Below are positions 1 through 13,424 of a stretch of DNA of 64,000 bases, piece by piece (the stretch's first letter is position 1; each line of letters starts with the position of its first letter). A program made the position numbers and the translations under genes. Under the pieces are notes generated by a model, which was given only the letters and a program-made list of their open reading frames with translations, searched no databases and was not told the origin of the DNA. The DNA comes from Mantis religiosa (Eukaryota > Arthropoda > Insecta > Mantodea > Mantidae), in contig JAUKNK010000152.1 of assembly GCA_030765055.1 (NCBI GenBank), forward strand, positions 1-64,000, given 5' to 3'.

Positions 1-1762
1 ATATAACTTACAAGAGACTAGCCACTCATCACAGTTGGTTGTCTGCATCTCTTGTTAATATATAACTTACAAGAGACTAGCGACTCATCACAGTTGGTTG
101 TTGTCTGGTTCTCTTGTTAATATATAACTTACAAGAGCATAGCGACACATCACAGTTGGTTGTTGTCTGGATCTCTTGTTAATATATAACTTACAAAGAG
201 ACTAGCGACACATCACAGTTGGTTGTTGTCTGGATCTCTTGTTAATATATAACTTACAAGAGACTAGCCACTCATCACAGTTGGTTGTTGTCTGGATCTC
301 TTGTTAATATATAACTTACAAGAGACTAGCGTCTCATCACAGTTGGTTGTTGTCTGGATCTCTTGTTAATATATAACTTACAAGAGACTAGCGACTCATC
401 ACAGTTGGTTGTTGTCTGAATCTGTTGTTAATATATAACTTACAAGAGCATAGCGTCTCAACACAGTTGGTTGTTGTCTGAAATCTCTTGTTAATATATA
501 ACTTTCAAGAGACTAGCCACACATCACAGTTGGTTGTTGTCTGGATCTCTTGTTAATATATAACTTACAAGAGCATAGCGTCTCATCACAATTGTTGTTG
601 TCTGGATCTCTTGTTAATATATAACTTACAAGAGCATAGCGTCTCATCACAGTTGGTGGTTGTCTGAATCTCTTGTTAATATATAACTTACAAGAGACTA
701 GCCCCTCATCACAGTTGGTTGTTGTCTGGATCTCTTGTTAATATATAACTTACAAGAGACTAGCCACTCATCACAGTTGGTTGTTGTCTGAATCTCTTGT
801 TAATATATAACTTACAAGAGACAAGCGACTCATCACAGTTGGTTGTTGTCTGGATCTCTTGTTAATATATAACTTACAAGAGACTAGCCACTCATCACAG
901 TTGGTTGTTGTCTGGATCTCTTGTTAATATATAACTTACAAGAGACCAGCGACTCATCACAGTTGGTTGTTGTCTGGATCTCTTGTTAATATATAACTTA
1001 CAAGAGACTAGCGACTCATCACAGTTGGTTGTTGTCTGGATCTCTTGTTAATATATAACTTACAAGAGACTAGCCACTCATCACAGTTGGTTGTTGTCTG
1101 GAACTCTTGTTAATATATAACTTACAAGAGACTAGCCACTCATCACAGTTGGTTGTTGTCTGGATCTCTTGTTAATATATAACTTACAAGAGCATAGCGT
1201 CGCATCACAGTTGGTTGTTGTCTGGATCTCTTGTTAATATATAACTTACATGAGCATAGCGTCTCATCACAGTTGGTGGTTGTCTGAATCTCTTGTTAAT
1301 ATATAACTTACATGAGACTAGCCACTCATCACAGTTGGTTGTTGTCTGGACCTCTGGTTAATATATAACTTACAAGAGACTAGCCACTCATCACAGTTGG
1401 TTGTTGTCTGAATCTCTTGTTAATATATAACTTACAAGAGACTAGCGACACATCACAGTTGGTTGTTGTCTGGATCTTTTGTTAATATATAACTTACAAG
1501 AGACTAGCGACACATCACAGTTGGTTGTTGTCTGGATCTCTTGTTAATATATAACTTACAAGAGACTAGCGACACATCACAGTTGGTTGTTGTCTGGATC
1601 TCTTGTTAATATATAACTTACAAGAGACTAGCGACTCATCACAGTTGGTTGTTGTCTGGATCTCTTGTTAATATATAACTTACAAGAGACTAGCCACTCA
1701 TCACAGTTGGTTGTTGTCTGGAACTCTTGTTAATATATAACTTACAAGAGACTAGCCACTCA

Positions 1763-4700
1763 TCACAGTTGGTGGTTGTCTGACTCTCTTGTTAATATAT
1801 AACTTACAAGAGACTAGCCACTCATCACAGTTGGAGGTTGTCTGGATCTCTTGTTAATATATAACTTACTAGAGACTAGCCACTCATCACAGTTGGTTGT
1901 TGTCTGAATCTGTTGTTAATATATAACTTACAAGATCAGAGCGTCTCAACACAGTTGGTTGTTGTCTGAATCTCTTGTTAATATATAACTTTCAAGAGAC
2001 TAGCCACACATCACAGTTGGTTGTTGTCTGGATCTCTTGTTAATATATAACTTACAAGAGCATAGCGTCTCATCACAGTTGGTTGTTGTCTGAATCTCTT
2101 GTTAATATATAACTTACAAGAGCATAGCGTCGCATCACAGTTGGTTGTTGTCTGGATCTCTTGTTAATATATAACTTACAAGAGCATAGCGTCTCATCAC
2201 AGTTGGTGGTTGTCTGAATCTCTTGTTAATATATAACTTACAAGAGACTAGCCACTCATCACAGTTGAATGTTGTCTGGATCTCTTGTTAATATATAACT
2301 TACAAGAGACTAGCCACTCATCACAGTTGGTTGCTGTCTGAATCTCTTGTTAATATATAACTTACAAGAGTCAAGCGACTCATCACAGTTGGTTGTTGTC
2401 TGGATCTCTTGTTAATATATAACTTACAAGAGACTAGCCACTCATCACAGTTGGTTGTTGTCTGGATCTCTTGTTAATATATAACTTACAAGAGACTAGC
2501 GACACATCACAGTTGGTTGTTGTCTGGATCTCTTGTTAATATATAACTTACAAGAGACTAGCGTCTCATCACAGTTGGCAGTTGTCTGGATCTCTTGTTA
2601 ATATATAACTTACAAGAGACTAGCGTCTCATCACAGTTGGTTGTTGTCTGGATCTCTTGTTAATATATAACTTACAAGAGACTAGCGACTCATCACAGTT
2701 GGTGGATGTCTGGATCACTTGTTAATATATAACTTACAAGAGACTAGCAACTCATCACAGTTGGTTGTTGCCTGAATCTCTTGTTAATATATAACTTACA
2801 AGAGCCTAGCGACTCATCACAGTTGGTTGTTGTCTGAATCTGTTGTTAATATATAACTTACAAGAGCATAGCGTCTCAACACAGTTGGTTGTTGTCTGAA
2901 TCTCTTGTTAATATATAACTTTCAAGAGACTAGCCACACATCACAGTTGGTTGTTGTCTGGATCTCTTGTTAATATATAACTTACAAGAGCATAGCGTCT
3001 CATCACAGTTGGTTGTTGTCTGAATCTCTTGTTAATATATAACTTACAAGAGCATAGCGTCGCATCACAGTTGGTTGTTGTCTGGATCTCTTGTTAATAT
3101 ATAACTTACAAGAGCATAGCGTCTCATCACAGTTGGTGGTTGTCTGAATCTCTTGTTAATATATAACTTACAAGAGACTAGCCCCTCATCACAGTTGGTT
3201 GTTGTCTGGATCTCTTGTTAATATATAACTTACAAGAGACTAGCCACTCATCACAGTTGGTTGTTGTCTGAATCTCTTGTTAATATATAACTTACAAGAG
3301 ACAAGCGACTCATCACAGTTGGTTGTTGTCTGTATCTCTTGTTAATATATAACTTACAAGAGACTAGCCACTCATCACAGTTGGTTGTTGTCTGGATCTC
3401 TTGTTAATATATAACTTACAAGAGACTAGCGACTCATCACAGTTGGTTGTTGTCTGGATCTCTTGTTAATATATAACTTACAAGAGACTAGCCACTCATC
3501 GCAGTTGGTTGTTGTCTGGATCTCTCTTTAATATATAACTTACAAGAGACTAGCCACTCATCACAGTTAATTGTTGCCTGGTTCTCTTGTTAATATATAA
3601 CTTACAAGAGACAAGCCACTTATCACACTTGGTTGTTGTCTGAATCTCTTGTTAATATATAACTTACAAGAGACCAGCCACTCATCACAGTTGGTTGTCT
3701 GAATCTCTTGTTAATATATAACTTACAAGAGACTAGCGACTCATCACAGTTGGTTGTTGTCTGGTTCTCTTGTTAATATATAACTTACAAGAGACTAGCG
3801 ACTCATCACAGTTGGTTGTTGCCTGGATCTCTTGTTAATATATAACTTACAAGAGACTAGCAACTCATCACAGTTGGTTGTTGTCTGGATCTCTTGTTAA
3901 TATATAACTTACAAGAAACTAGCCACTCACCACAGTTGGTTGTTGTCTGAATCTCTTGTTAATATATAACTTACAAGAGACAAGCGATTCATCACAGTTG
4001 GTTGTTGTCTGGATCTCTTGTTAACATATAACTTACAAGAGACTAGCCACTCATCACAGTTGGTTGTTGTCTGGATCTCTTGTTAATATATAACTTACAA
4101 GAGACTAGCGACACATCACAGTTGGTTGTTGTCTGGATCTCTTGTTAATATATAACTTACAAGAGACTAGCGTCTCATCACAGTTGGTTGTGGTCTGGAT
4201 CTCTTGTTAATATATAACTTACAAGAGACTAGCATCTCATCACAGTTGGTTGTTGTCTGGATCTGTTGTTAATATATAACTTACAAGAGACTAGCGTCTC
4301 ATCACAGTTGGTTGTTGTCTGGATCTCTTGTTAATATATAACTTACAAGAGACTAGCGACTCATCACAGTTGGTTGTTGTCTGGATCTCTTGTTAATATA
4401 TAACTTACAAGAGACTAGCCACTCATCACAGTTGGTTGTTGTCTGGAACTCTTGTTAATATATAACTTACAAGAGACTAGCCACTCATCACAGTTGGTGG
4501 TTGTCTGACTCTCTTGTTAATATATAACTTACAAGAGACTAGCCACTCATCACAGTTGGTTGTTGTCTGGATCTTTTGTTAATATATAACTTACTAGAGA
4601 CTAGCCAGTCATCACAGTTGGTTGTTGTCTGGAACTCTTGTTAATATATAACTTACAAGAGACTAGCCACTCATCACAGTTGGAGGTTGTCTGTATCTCT

Positions 4701-4921
4701 TGTTAATATATAACTTACAAGAGACTAGCGACTCATCACAGTTGGTGGATGTCTGGATCACTTGGTAATATATAACTTACAAGAGACTAGCAACTCATCA
4801 CAGTTGGTTGTTGCCTGAATCTCTTGTTAATATATAACTTACAAGAGACTAGCGACTCATCACAGTTGGTTGTTGTCTGAATCTGTTGTTAATATATAAC
4901 TTACAAGAGCATAGCGTCTCA
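1763..4921. repeat. Higher-order satellite repeat, copy 1 (3159 bp)
   Basis: A block of about 51 monomers repeated at a constant offset of 3159 bp. Diagnostic variants were checked by position: GTGGTTGTCTGAC at 1772 and 4931, CTTACTAGAGA at 1865 and 5024, GCCCCTCATC at 3181 and 6340, and the CTTGGTAATA monomer near 4760 and 7919. At least one substitution separates the copies (AGAGCCTAGC near 2802 against AGAGACTAGC). Edges are set where the match starts to fail, to within about 10 bp. Confidence 0.9.
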
Positions 4922-7900
4922 ACACAGTTGGTGGTTGTCTGACTCTCTTGTTAATATATAACTTACAAGAGACTAGCCACTCATCACAGTTGGAGGTTGT
5001 CTGGATCTCTTGTTAATATATAACTTACTAGAGACTAGCCACTCATCACAGTTGGTTGTTGTCTGAATCTGTTGTTAATATATAACTTACAAGATCAGAG
5101 CGTCTCAACACAGTTGGTTGTTGTCTGAATCTCTTGTTAATATATAACTTTCAAGAGACTAGCCACACATCACAGTTGGTTGTTGTCTGGATCTCTTGTT
5201 AATATATAACTTACAAGAGCATAGCGTCTCATCACAGTTGGTTGTTGTCTGAATCTCTTGTTAATATATAACTTACAAGAGCATAGCGTCGCATCACAGT
5301 TGGTTGTTGTCTGGATCTCTTGTTAATATATAACTTACAAGAGCATAGCGTCTCATCACAGTTGGTGGTTGTCTGAATCTCTTGTTAATATATAACTTAC
5401 AAGAGACTAGCCACTCATCACAGTTGAATGTTGTCTGGATCTCTTGTTAATATATAACTTACAAGAGACTAGCCACTCATCACAGTTGGTTGCTGTCTGA
5501 ATCTCTTGTTAATATATAACTTACAAGAGTCAAGCGACTCATCACAGTTGGTTGTTGTCTGGATCTCTTGTTAATATATAACTTACAAGAGACTAGCCAC
5601 TCATCACAGTTGGTTGTTGTCTGGATCTCTTGTTAATATATAACTTACAAGAGACTAGCGACACATCACAGTTGGTTGTTGTCTGGATCTCTTGTTAATA
5701 TATAACTTACAAGAGACTAGCGTCTCATCACAGTTGGCAGTTGTCTGGATCTCTTGTTAATATATAACTTACAAGAGACTAGCGTCTCATCACAGTTGGT
5801 TGTTGTCTGGATCTCTTGTTAATATATAACTTACAAGAGACTAGCGACTCATCACAGTTGGTGGATGTCTGGATCACTTGTTAATATATAACTTACAAGA
5901 GACTAGCAACTCATCACAGTTGGTTGTTGCCTGAATCTCTTGTTAATATATAACTTACAAGAGACTAGCGACTCATCACAGTTGGTTGTTGTCTGAATCT
6001 GTTGTTAATATATAACTTACAAGAGCATAGCGTCTCAACACAGTTGGTTGTTGTCTGAATCTCTTGTTAATATATAACTTTCAAGAGACTAGCCACACAT
6101 CACAGTTGGTTGTTGTCTGGATCTCTTGTTAATATATAACTTACAAGAGCATAGCGTCTCATCACAGTTGGTTGTTGTCTGAATCTCTTGTTAATATATA
6201 ACTTACAAGAGCATAGCGTCGCATCACAGTTGGTTGTTGTCTGGATCTCTTGTTAATATATAACTTACAAGAGCATAGCGTCTCATCACAGTTGGTGGTT
6301 GTCTGAATCTCTTGTTAATATATAACTTACAAGAGACTAGCCCCTCATCACAGTTGGTTGTTGTCTGGATCTCTTGTTAATATATAACTTACAAGAGACT
6401 AGCCACTCATCACAGTTGGTTGTTGTCTGAATCTCTTGTTAATATATAACTTACAAGAGACAAGCGACTCATCACAGTTGGTTGTTGTCTGTATCTCTTG
6501 TTAATATATAACTTACAAGAGACTAGCCACTCATCACAGTTGGTTGTTGTCTGGATCTCTTGTTAATATATAACTTACAAGAGACTAGCGACTCATCACA
6601 GTTGGTTGTTGTCTGGATCTCTTGTTAATATATAACTTACAAGAGACTAGCCACTCATCGCAGTTGGTTGTTGTCTGGATCTCTCTTTAATATATAACTT
6701 ACAAGAGACTAGCCACTCATCACAGTTAATTGTTGCCTGGTTCTCTTGTTAATATATAACTTACAAGAGACAAGCCACTTATCACACTTGGTTGTTGTCT
6801 GAATCTCTTGTTAATATATAACTTACAAGAGACCAGCCACTCATCACAGTTGGTTGTCTGAATCTCTTGTTAATATATAACTTACAAGAGACTAGCGACT
6901 CATCACAGTTGGTTGTTGTCTGGTTCTCTTGTTAATATATAACTTACAAGAGACTAGCGACTCATCACAGTTGGTTGTTGCCTGGATCTCTTGTTAATAT
7001 ATAACTTACAAGAGACTAGCAACTCATCACAGTTGGTTGTTGTCTGGATCTCTTGTTAATATATAACTTACAAGAAACTAGCCACTCACCACAGTTGGTT
7101 GTTGTCTGAATCTCTTGTTAATATATAACTTACAAGAGACAAGCGATTCATCACAGTTGGTTGTTGTCTGGATCTCTTGTTAACATATAACTTACAAGAG
7201 ACTAGCCACTCATCACAGTTGGTTGTTGTCTGGATCTCTTGTTAATATATAACTTACAAGAGACTAGCGACACATCACAGTTGGTTGTTGTCTGGATCTC
7301 TTGTTAATATATAACTTACAAGAGACTAGCGTCTCATCACAGTTGGTTGTGGTCTGGATCTCTTGTTAATATATAACTTACAAGAGACTAGCATCTCATC
7401 ACAGTTGGTTGTTGTCTGGATCTGTTGTTAATATATAACTTACAAGAGACTAGCGTCTCATCACAGTTGGTTGTTGTCTGGATCTCTTGTTAATATATAA
7501 CTTACAAGAGACTAGCGACTCATCACAGTTGGTTGTTGTCTGGATCTCTTGTTAATATATAACTTACAAGAGACTAGCCACTCATCACAGTTGGTTGTTG
7601 TCTGGAACTCTTGTTAATATATAACTTACAAGAGACTAGCCACTCATCACAGTTGGTGGTTGTCTGACTCTCTTGTTAATATATAACTTACAAGAGACTA
7701 GCCACTCATCACAGTTGGTTGTTGTCTGGATCTTTTGTTAATATATAACTTACTAGAGACTAGCCAGTCATCACAGTTGGTTGTTGTCTGGAACTCTTGT
7801 TAATATATAACTTACAAGAGACTAGCCACTCATCACAGTTGGAGGTTGTCTGTATCTCTTGTTAATATATAACTTACAAGAGACTAGCGACTCATCACAG

Positions 7901-8080
7901 TTGGTGGATGTCTGGATCACTTGGTAATATATAACTTACAAGAGACTAGCAACTCATCACAGTTGGTTGTTGCCTGAATCTCTTGTTAATATATAACTTA
8001 CAAGAGACTAGCGACTCATCACAGTTGGTTGTTGTCTGAATCTGTTGTTAATATATAACTTACAAGAGCATAGCGTCTCA
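4922..8080. repeat. Higher-order satellite repeat, copy 2 (3159 bp)
   Basis: Second copy of the 3159-bp block, directly abutting the first. After 8080 the sequence continues with strings that match internal parts of the block (8081-8390 resembles 6050-6330; 8430-8950 resembles 7071-7490). This suggests a third copy with an internal deletion. Confidence 0.9.
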
Positions 8081-11000
8081 ACACAGTTGGTTGTTGTCTG
8101 AATCTCTTGTTAATATATAACTTTCAAGAGACTAGCCACACATCACAGTATGTTGTTGTCTGGATCTCTTGTTAATATATAACTTACAAGAGCATAGCGT
8201 CTCATCACAGTTGGTTGTTGTCTGAATCTCTTGTTAATATATAACTTACAAGAGCATAGCGTCGCATCACAGTTGGTTGTTGTCTGGATCTCTTGTTAAT
8301 ATATAACTTACAAGAGCATAGCGTCTCATCACAGTTGGTGGTTGTCTGAATCTCTTGTTAATATATAACTTACAAGAGACTAGCCACTTATCACAGTTGG
8401 TTGTTGTCTGGATCTCTTGTTAATATATAACTTACAAGAAACTAGCCACTCACCACAGTTGGTTGTTGTCTGGATCTCTTGTTAATATATAACTTACAAG
8501 AAACTAGCCACTCACCACAGTTGGTTGTTGTCTGAATCTCTTGTTAATATATAACTTACAAGAGACAAGCGATTCATCACAGTTGGTTGTTGTCTGGATC
8601 TCTTGTTAACATATAACTTACAAGAGACTAGCCACTCATCACAGTTGGTTGTTGTCTGGATCTCTTGTTAATATATAACTTACAAGAGACTAGCGACACA
8701 TCACAGTTGGTTGTTGTCTGGATCTCTTGTTAATATATAACTTACAAGAGACTAGCGTCTTATCACAGTTGGTTGTGGTCTGGATCTCTTGTTAATATAT
8801 AACTTACAAGAGACTAGCATCTCATCACAGTTGGTTGTTCTCTGGATCTGTTGTTAATATATAACTTACAAGAGACTAGCGTCTCATCACAGTTGGTTGT
8901 TGTCTGGATCTCTTGTTAATATATAACTTACAAGAGACTAGCCTCTCATCACAGTTGGTTGTTGTCTGGATCTCTTGTTAATATATAACTTACAAGAGAC
9001 TAGCAACTCATCACAGTTGGTGGTTGTCTGAATCTCTTGTTAATATATAACTTTCAAGAGACTAGCCACTCATCACAGTTGGTTGTTGTCTGAATCTCTT
9101 GTTAATATATAACTTACAAGAGCATAGCGTCTCATCACAGTTGGTTGTTGTCTGAATCTCTTGTTAATATATAACTTACAAGAGCATAGCGTCGCATCAC
9201 AGTTGGTTGTTGTCTGGATCTCTTGTTAATATATAACTTACCAGAGACTAGCAACTCATCACAGTTGGTGGTTGTCTGAATCTCTTGTTAATATATAACT
9301 TTCAAGAGACTAGCCACTCATCACAGTTGGTTGTTGTCTGAATCTCTTGTTAATATATAACTTACAAGAGCATAGCGACTCATCACAGTTGGTTGTTGTC
9401 TGAATCTCTTGTTAATATATAACTTACAAGAGCATAGCGTCTCATCACAGTTGGTGGTTGTCTGAATCTCTTGTTAATATATAACTTACAAGAGACTAGC
9501 CACTCATCACAGTTGTATGTTGTCTGGATCTCTTGTTAATATATAACTTACAAGAGACTAGCCACTCATCACAGTTGGTTGTTGTCTGAATCTCTTGTTA
9601 ATATATAACTTACAAGAGACTAGCGACACATCACAGTTGGTTGTTGTCTGGATCTCTTGTTAATATATAACTTACAAGAGACTAGCGACACATCACAGTT
9701 GGTTGTTTTCTGGATCTCTTGTTAATATATAACTTACAAGAGACTAGCGACACATCACAGTTGGTTGTTGTCTGGATCTCTTGTTAATATATAACTTACA
9801 AGAGACTAGCCACTCATCACAGTTGGTTGTTGTCTGGATCTCTTGTTAATATATAACTTACAAGAGCATAGCGTCGCATCACAGTTGTTGTTGTCTGGAT
9901 CTCTTGTTAATATATAACTTACAAGAGCATAGCGTCTCATCACAGTTGGTGGTTGTCTGAATCTCTTGTTAATATATAACTTACATGAGACTAGCCACTC
10001 ATCACAGTTGGTTGTTGTCTGGACCTCTTGTTAATATATAACTTACAAGAGACTAGCCACTCATCACAGTTGGTTGTTGTCTGAATCTCTTGTTAATATA
10101 TAACTTACAAGAGACTAGCGACACATCACAGTTGGTTGTTGTCTGGATCTTTTGTTAATATATAACTTACAAGAGACTAGCGACACATCACAGTTGGTTG
10201 TTGTCTGGATCTCTTGTTAATATATAACTTACAAGAGACTAGCGACACATCACAGTTGGTTGTTGTCTGGATCTCTTGTTAATATATAACTTACAAGAGA
10301 CTAGCCACTCATCACAGTTGGTTGTTGTCTGAATCTCTTGTTAATATATAACTTACAAGAGCATAGCGTTGCATCACAGTTGTTGTTGTCTGGATCTCTT
10401 GTTAATATATAACTTACAAGAGCATAGCGTCTCATCACAGTTGGTGGTTGTCTGAATCTCTTGTTAATATATGACTTACATGAGACTAGCCACTCATCAC
10501 AGTTGGTTGTTGTCTGGACCTCTTGTTAATATATAACTTACAACAGACTAGCCACTCATCACAGTTGGTTGTTGTCTGAATCTCTTGTTAATATATAACT
10601 TACAAGAGACTAGCGACACATCACAGTTGGTTGTTGTCTGGATCTTTTGTTAATATATAACTTACAAGAGACTAGCGACACATCACAGTTGGTTGTTGTC
10701 TGGATCTCTTGTTAATATATAACTTACAAGAGACTAGCGACACATCACAGTTGGTTGTTGTCTGGATCTCTTGTTAATATATAACTTACAAGAGACTAGC
10801 GACACATCACAGTTGGTTGTTGTCTGGATCTCTTGTTAATATATAACTTACAAGAGACTAGCGACACATCACAGTTGGTTGTTGTCTGGATCTCTTGTTA
10901 ATATATAACTTACAAGAGACTAGCGACACATCACAGTTGGTGGTTGTCTGAATCTCTTGTTAGTATATAACTTACAAGAGACTAGCGACACATCACAGTT

Positions 11001-11709
11001 GGTGGTTGTCTGGATCTCTGTTAATATATAACTTACAAGAGACTAGCGACACATCACAGTTGGTTGTTGTCTGGATCTCTTGTTAATATATAACTTACAA
11101 GAGACTAGCCACTCATCACAGTTGGTTGTTGTCTGGATCTCTTGTTAATATATAACTTACAAGAGACTAGCAAGTCATCACAGTTGGTGGATGTCTGGAT
11201 CACTTGTTAATATATAACTTAGAAGAGCATAGCGTCTCATCACAGTTGGTTGTTGTCTGGATCTCTTGTTAATATATAACTTACAAGAGACTAGCGTCTC
11301 ATCACAGTTGGTTGTTGTCTGGATCTCTTGTTAATATATAACTTACAAGAGACTAGCATCTCATCACAGTTGGTTGTTGTCTGGATCTCTTGTTAATATA
11401 TAACTTACAAGAGACTAGCGTCTCATCACAGTTGGTTGTTGTCTGGATCTCTTGTTAATATATAACTTACAAGAGACTAGCCTCTCATCACAGTTGGTTG
11501 TTGTCTGGATCTCTTGTTAATATATAACTTACAAGAGACTAGCGTCTCATCACAGTTGGTGGTTGTCTGAATCTCTTGTTAACATATAACTTAGAAGAGC
11601 ATAGCGTCTCATCACAGTTGGTGGTTGTCTGAATCTCTTGTTAACATATAACTTAGAAGAGCATAGCGTCTCATCACAGTTGGTTGTTGTCTGAATCTCT
11701 TGTTAATAT

Positions 11710-12194
11710 TGTCACCCAATTAGCGGAGGACACGTCCGGCGGCGTCTGGAAGGGACACAAGGCAGCCGAGCCACGCCCCCCATTAATCTCATTTACTAAC
11801 TGAGGGGTGATTTAGGGAAATGTCACTTATCCCTCGACGTTTCTCTCCCCTTCTCCTGTCCTCTGAAACGTTCGGGTGATTCGCGAAAAACCAGAGACTT
11901 CTAGAATAACAGGATATTCCTATAAAAGGGGCTTCAATTAGGAGTCAGTCAGTCACAGTTCTTGGTGTAAGAATGCAGTGCTAGTGTACGACGAGAAGAT
12001 TGTGTGAGAGCATCGGAAGATTGTACGTAATTACGAGTGCAAGTGAAATTGCAACGGACGGACTGGTGAATCGTAATTGTGTGCATTACGTAATTCTGTG
12101 TAATTGGCAAGAGTTTAACTGTAAGTTGGTGGAAATAAAGAACATTTTGAGTGGTGAAATTGGACTTTTCATTTCACGAATCCACAAAGTCACA
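11710..12194 (+). repeat. 5' LTR of gypsy A
   Basis: 485 bp, TGTCAC...GTCACA. It contains a TATA box at 11931 and a polyadenylation signal AATAAA at 12134. U3 is GC-rich; the R/U5 part is nearly the same as in solo LTR B and in the LTRs of E. It matches 16975-17467. Confidence 0.93.
11931..11938 (+). promoter_or_regulatory. TATA box of gypsy A LTR promoter
   Basis: TATAAAAG lies about 25-30 bp upstream of a TCAGTCAGTCACAG stretch that could hold the initiator. The 3' LTR has the same arrangement. In LTR elements this sets the U3/R border; the start site itself is inferred. Confidence 0.6.
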
Positions 12195-12212
12195 TTGGTG
12201 TCAGGAAGCGGG
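12195..12212 (+). other. Primer binding site (tRNA-Leu type)
   Basis: TGGTGTCAGGAAGCGGG follows the 5' LTR after one base. It resembles the perfect site in copy C (TGGTGTCAGAAGTGGGAT), which is complementary to the 3' end of tRNA-Leu including CCA. The tRNA assignment is from knowledge of tRNA-Leu 3' ends. Confidence 0.7.
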
Positions 12213-12239
12213 AAGACAACAGCACCGAACATTACAGTC

Positions 12240-13424
12240 ATGGACGCGGCATTGGAAAAGATTTTGGAGAAGATGATGGAAATGAAGGCGGAACTGACAG
12301 AAATGAAGACGGACAACAGGAACATCACCGAGAAGATGGGAGAAATAAAGGCCGAATTAACAACAAAAACGGAAGCGGCGAATAACAGCCTGGCCGCGAA
12401 GCTGGAAACTACAAATGACAGCCTGGCCGCGGAACTGAAACAAATGAAGACGGCCAACGACAACATCACGGAGAAGATGGAAGAGATGAAGGCCGAGTTA
12501 ACCACAGAAATGAGAGCAGCGAACGGCAGTCTGGCCACGGAAATGAAGGCGGCGAACGAGGCTCTCGCCGCAAAGTTTGAAGAACAGTTGGCCGGCGTAA
12601 AAGAGGACGTCACAGAGTTAGGCGAGCGAGTCGAAGACTTGGCGAGCCGCGTTAATGAGCTGGAAGGAAAAGCCGACAGCAGCGTGAAGTCCCTGAACGC
12701 CATGGTGGAGGACGTCGGCGTCAGGAAGCTGAAGGATTTGAAGGCCGACGCGCCGGGACGCGACACAACATCTGCGCGCGTCAAACCTCCCAAGTATGAC
12801 GGCGCGTCAACGTTTGAGGTCTTCCGTCGCCAGTTCGACACAGTGGCCAGGCACAACGGATGGTCACTGGAGGAGGAGGCCACACAGTTAATAGCCAGCC
12901 TCCAGGGAAGAGCCGCGGAAGTCCTAAACGCGGTGCAGACGACGGAGGCGCCCAAGGACATCTGGGAAGCCCTGGAGAATCGCTTCGGGAACCACCGCTT
13001 AGCCGCAGCATACCGCAGCCAGCTAAAGGCAAGGTCACAGCAGCCGGGGGAGACGCTGCAGGAGTTCGCCATTGCGATCGAGCAGCTGGCTAGCAAGGCC
13101 TTGGTTGAACTGCCACTGGAGTTCGTATCCCGGGAAGCCGCCTACAATTTTGTCGACGGGGTACGGGACACGGAGATTCGTCAGCGCCTAATGCTCGGGG
13201 AATATAAAACCATCCACGAGGCGCTGACAGCGGCATTAAGGATGGAGGCGGCCAAAATAACATCCATCCCGACGTCGAGAACGAGGAGTGTCCGTTACGC
13301 CGGAGACAGAAGACCAGCAGAGGGACGCCGGCGAACACCTAGTGTCCTGTGTTGGGGGTGTGGACAGCCCGGACACCTGCAGAGAGACTGCCCACACCAG
13401 GAAGAGCAGCCGGAAAACGAGTAA
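12240..13424 (+). CDS. gag: Gag polyprotein of gypsy A (intact ORF)
   Basis: 394-residue Gag, the structural protein that packages retrotransposon RNA. The start is the ATG at 12240 (MDAALEKILEKMMEMKAEL) after the primer site; an upstream in-frame ATG at 12000 lies inside the LTR and was not chosen. Residues 1 to about 165 are a long heptad-rich coiled coil made of repeated KMEEMKAELTTEM and AANxSLA-like units. A Gag core follows (PPKYDGASTFEVFRRQFD, later LQEFAIAIEQLASKAL). The C-terminus carries one zinc knuckle of the CX2CX4HX4C type, CWGCGQPGHLQRDC, near residues 372-385. The pol frame overlaps the last 76 bases in the -1 frame, so Pol was probably made by frameshifting; no canonical slippery heptamer is seen. 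The ORF has no stops, unlike its homologue in copy C. Confidence 0.9.
   Translation: MDAALEKILEKMMEMKAELTEMKTDNRNITEKMGEIKAELTTKTEAANNSLAAKLETTNDSLAAELKQMKTANDNITEKMEEMKAELTTEMRAANGSLATEMKAANEALAAKFEEQLAGVKEDVTELGERVEDLASRVNELEGKADSSVKSLNAMVEDVGVRKLKDLKADAPGRDTTSARVKPPKYDGASTFEVFRRQFDTVARHNGWSLEEEATQLIASLQGRAAEVLNAVQTTEAPKDIWEALENRFGNHRLAAAYRSQLKARSQQPGETLQEFAIAIEQLASKALVELPLEFVSREAAYNFVDGVRDTEIRQRLMLGEYKTIHEALTAALRMEAAKITSIPTSRTRSVRYAGDRRPAEGRRRTPSVLCWGCGQPGHLQRDCPHQEEQPENE

Larger units (their letters stand above)
1..11709. repeat. 62-bp tandem satellite array (block 1)
   Basis: About 189 head-to-tail copies of a 62-bp monomer that begins ATATAACTTACAAGAG and ends CTCTTGTTAAT. The left edge lies outside the window. 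Monomer variants differ at a few fixed places: AGACTAGC or AGCATAGC; CCACTC, GACACA, GTCTC or GTCGC; TTGTTG or GTGGTTG; GGATC or GAATC. The variants recur in ordered strings, so the array has higher-order structure. An 8-monomer string near 9840 recurs about 495 bp later. No coding potential is seen. The regular spacing and the lack of unique spacers rule out a CRISPR array. It is probably heterochromatic or subtelomeric satellite, but the chromosomal location cannot be told from sequence. Confidence 0.97.

Noticed and set aside
1..11709. Regular repeats resembling a CRISPR array or minisatellite gene
   Set aside because: Period is 62 bp with no unique spacers and no cas genes; the context is eukaryotic. 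It is a satellite.
11999..12239. Upstream in-frame start of gag at 12000
   Set aside because: Lies within the LTR and before the primer site; the ATG at 12240 is conserved as MDAALEK in copies A, E and G.
12086..13096. Long minus-strand ORF (336 codons) opposite gag
   Set aside because: Low-complexity Ser/Ala-rich translation of the antisense of the gag coiled coil; no motif. Similar antisense ORFs occur opposite every gypsy copy.
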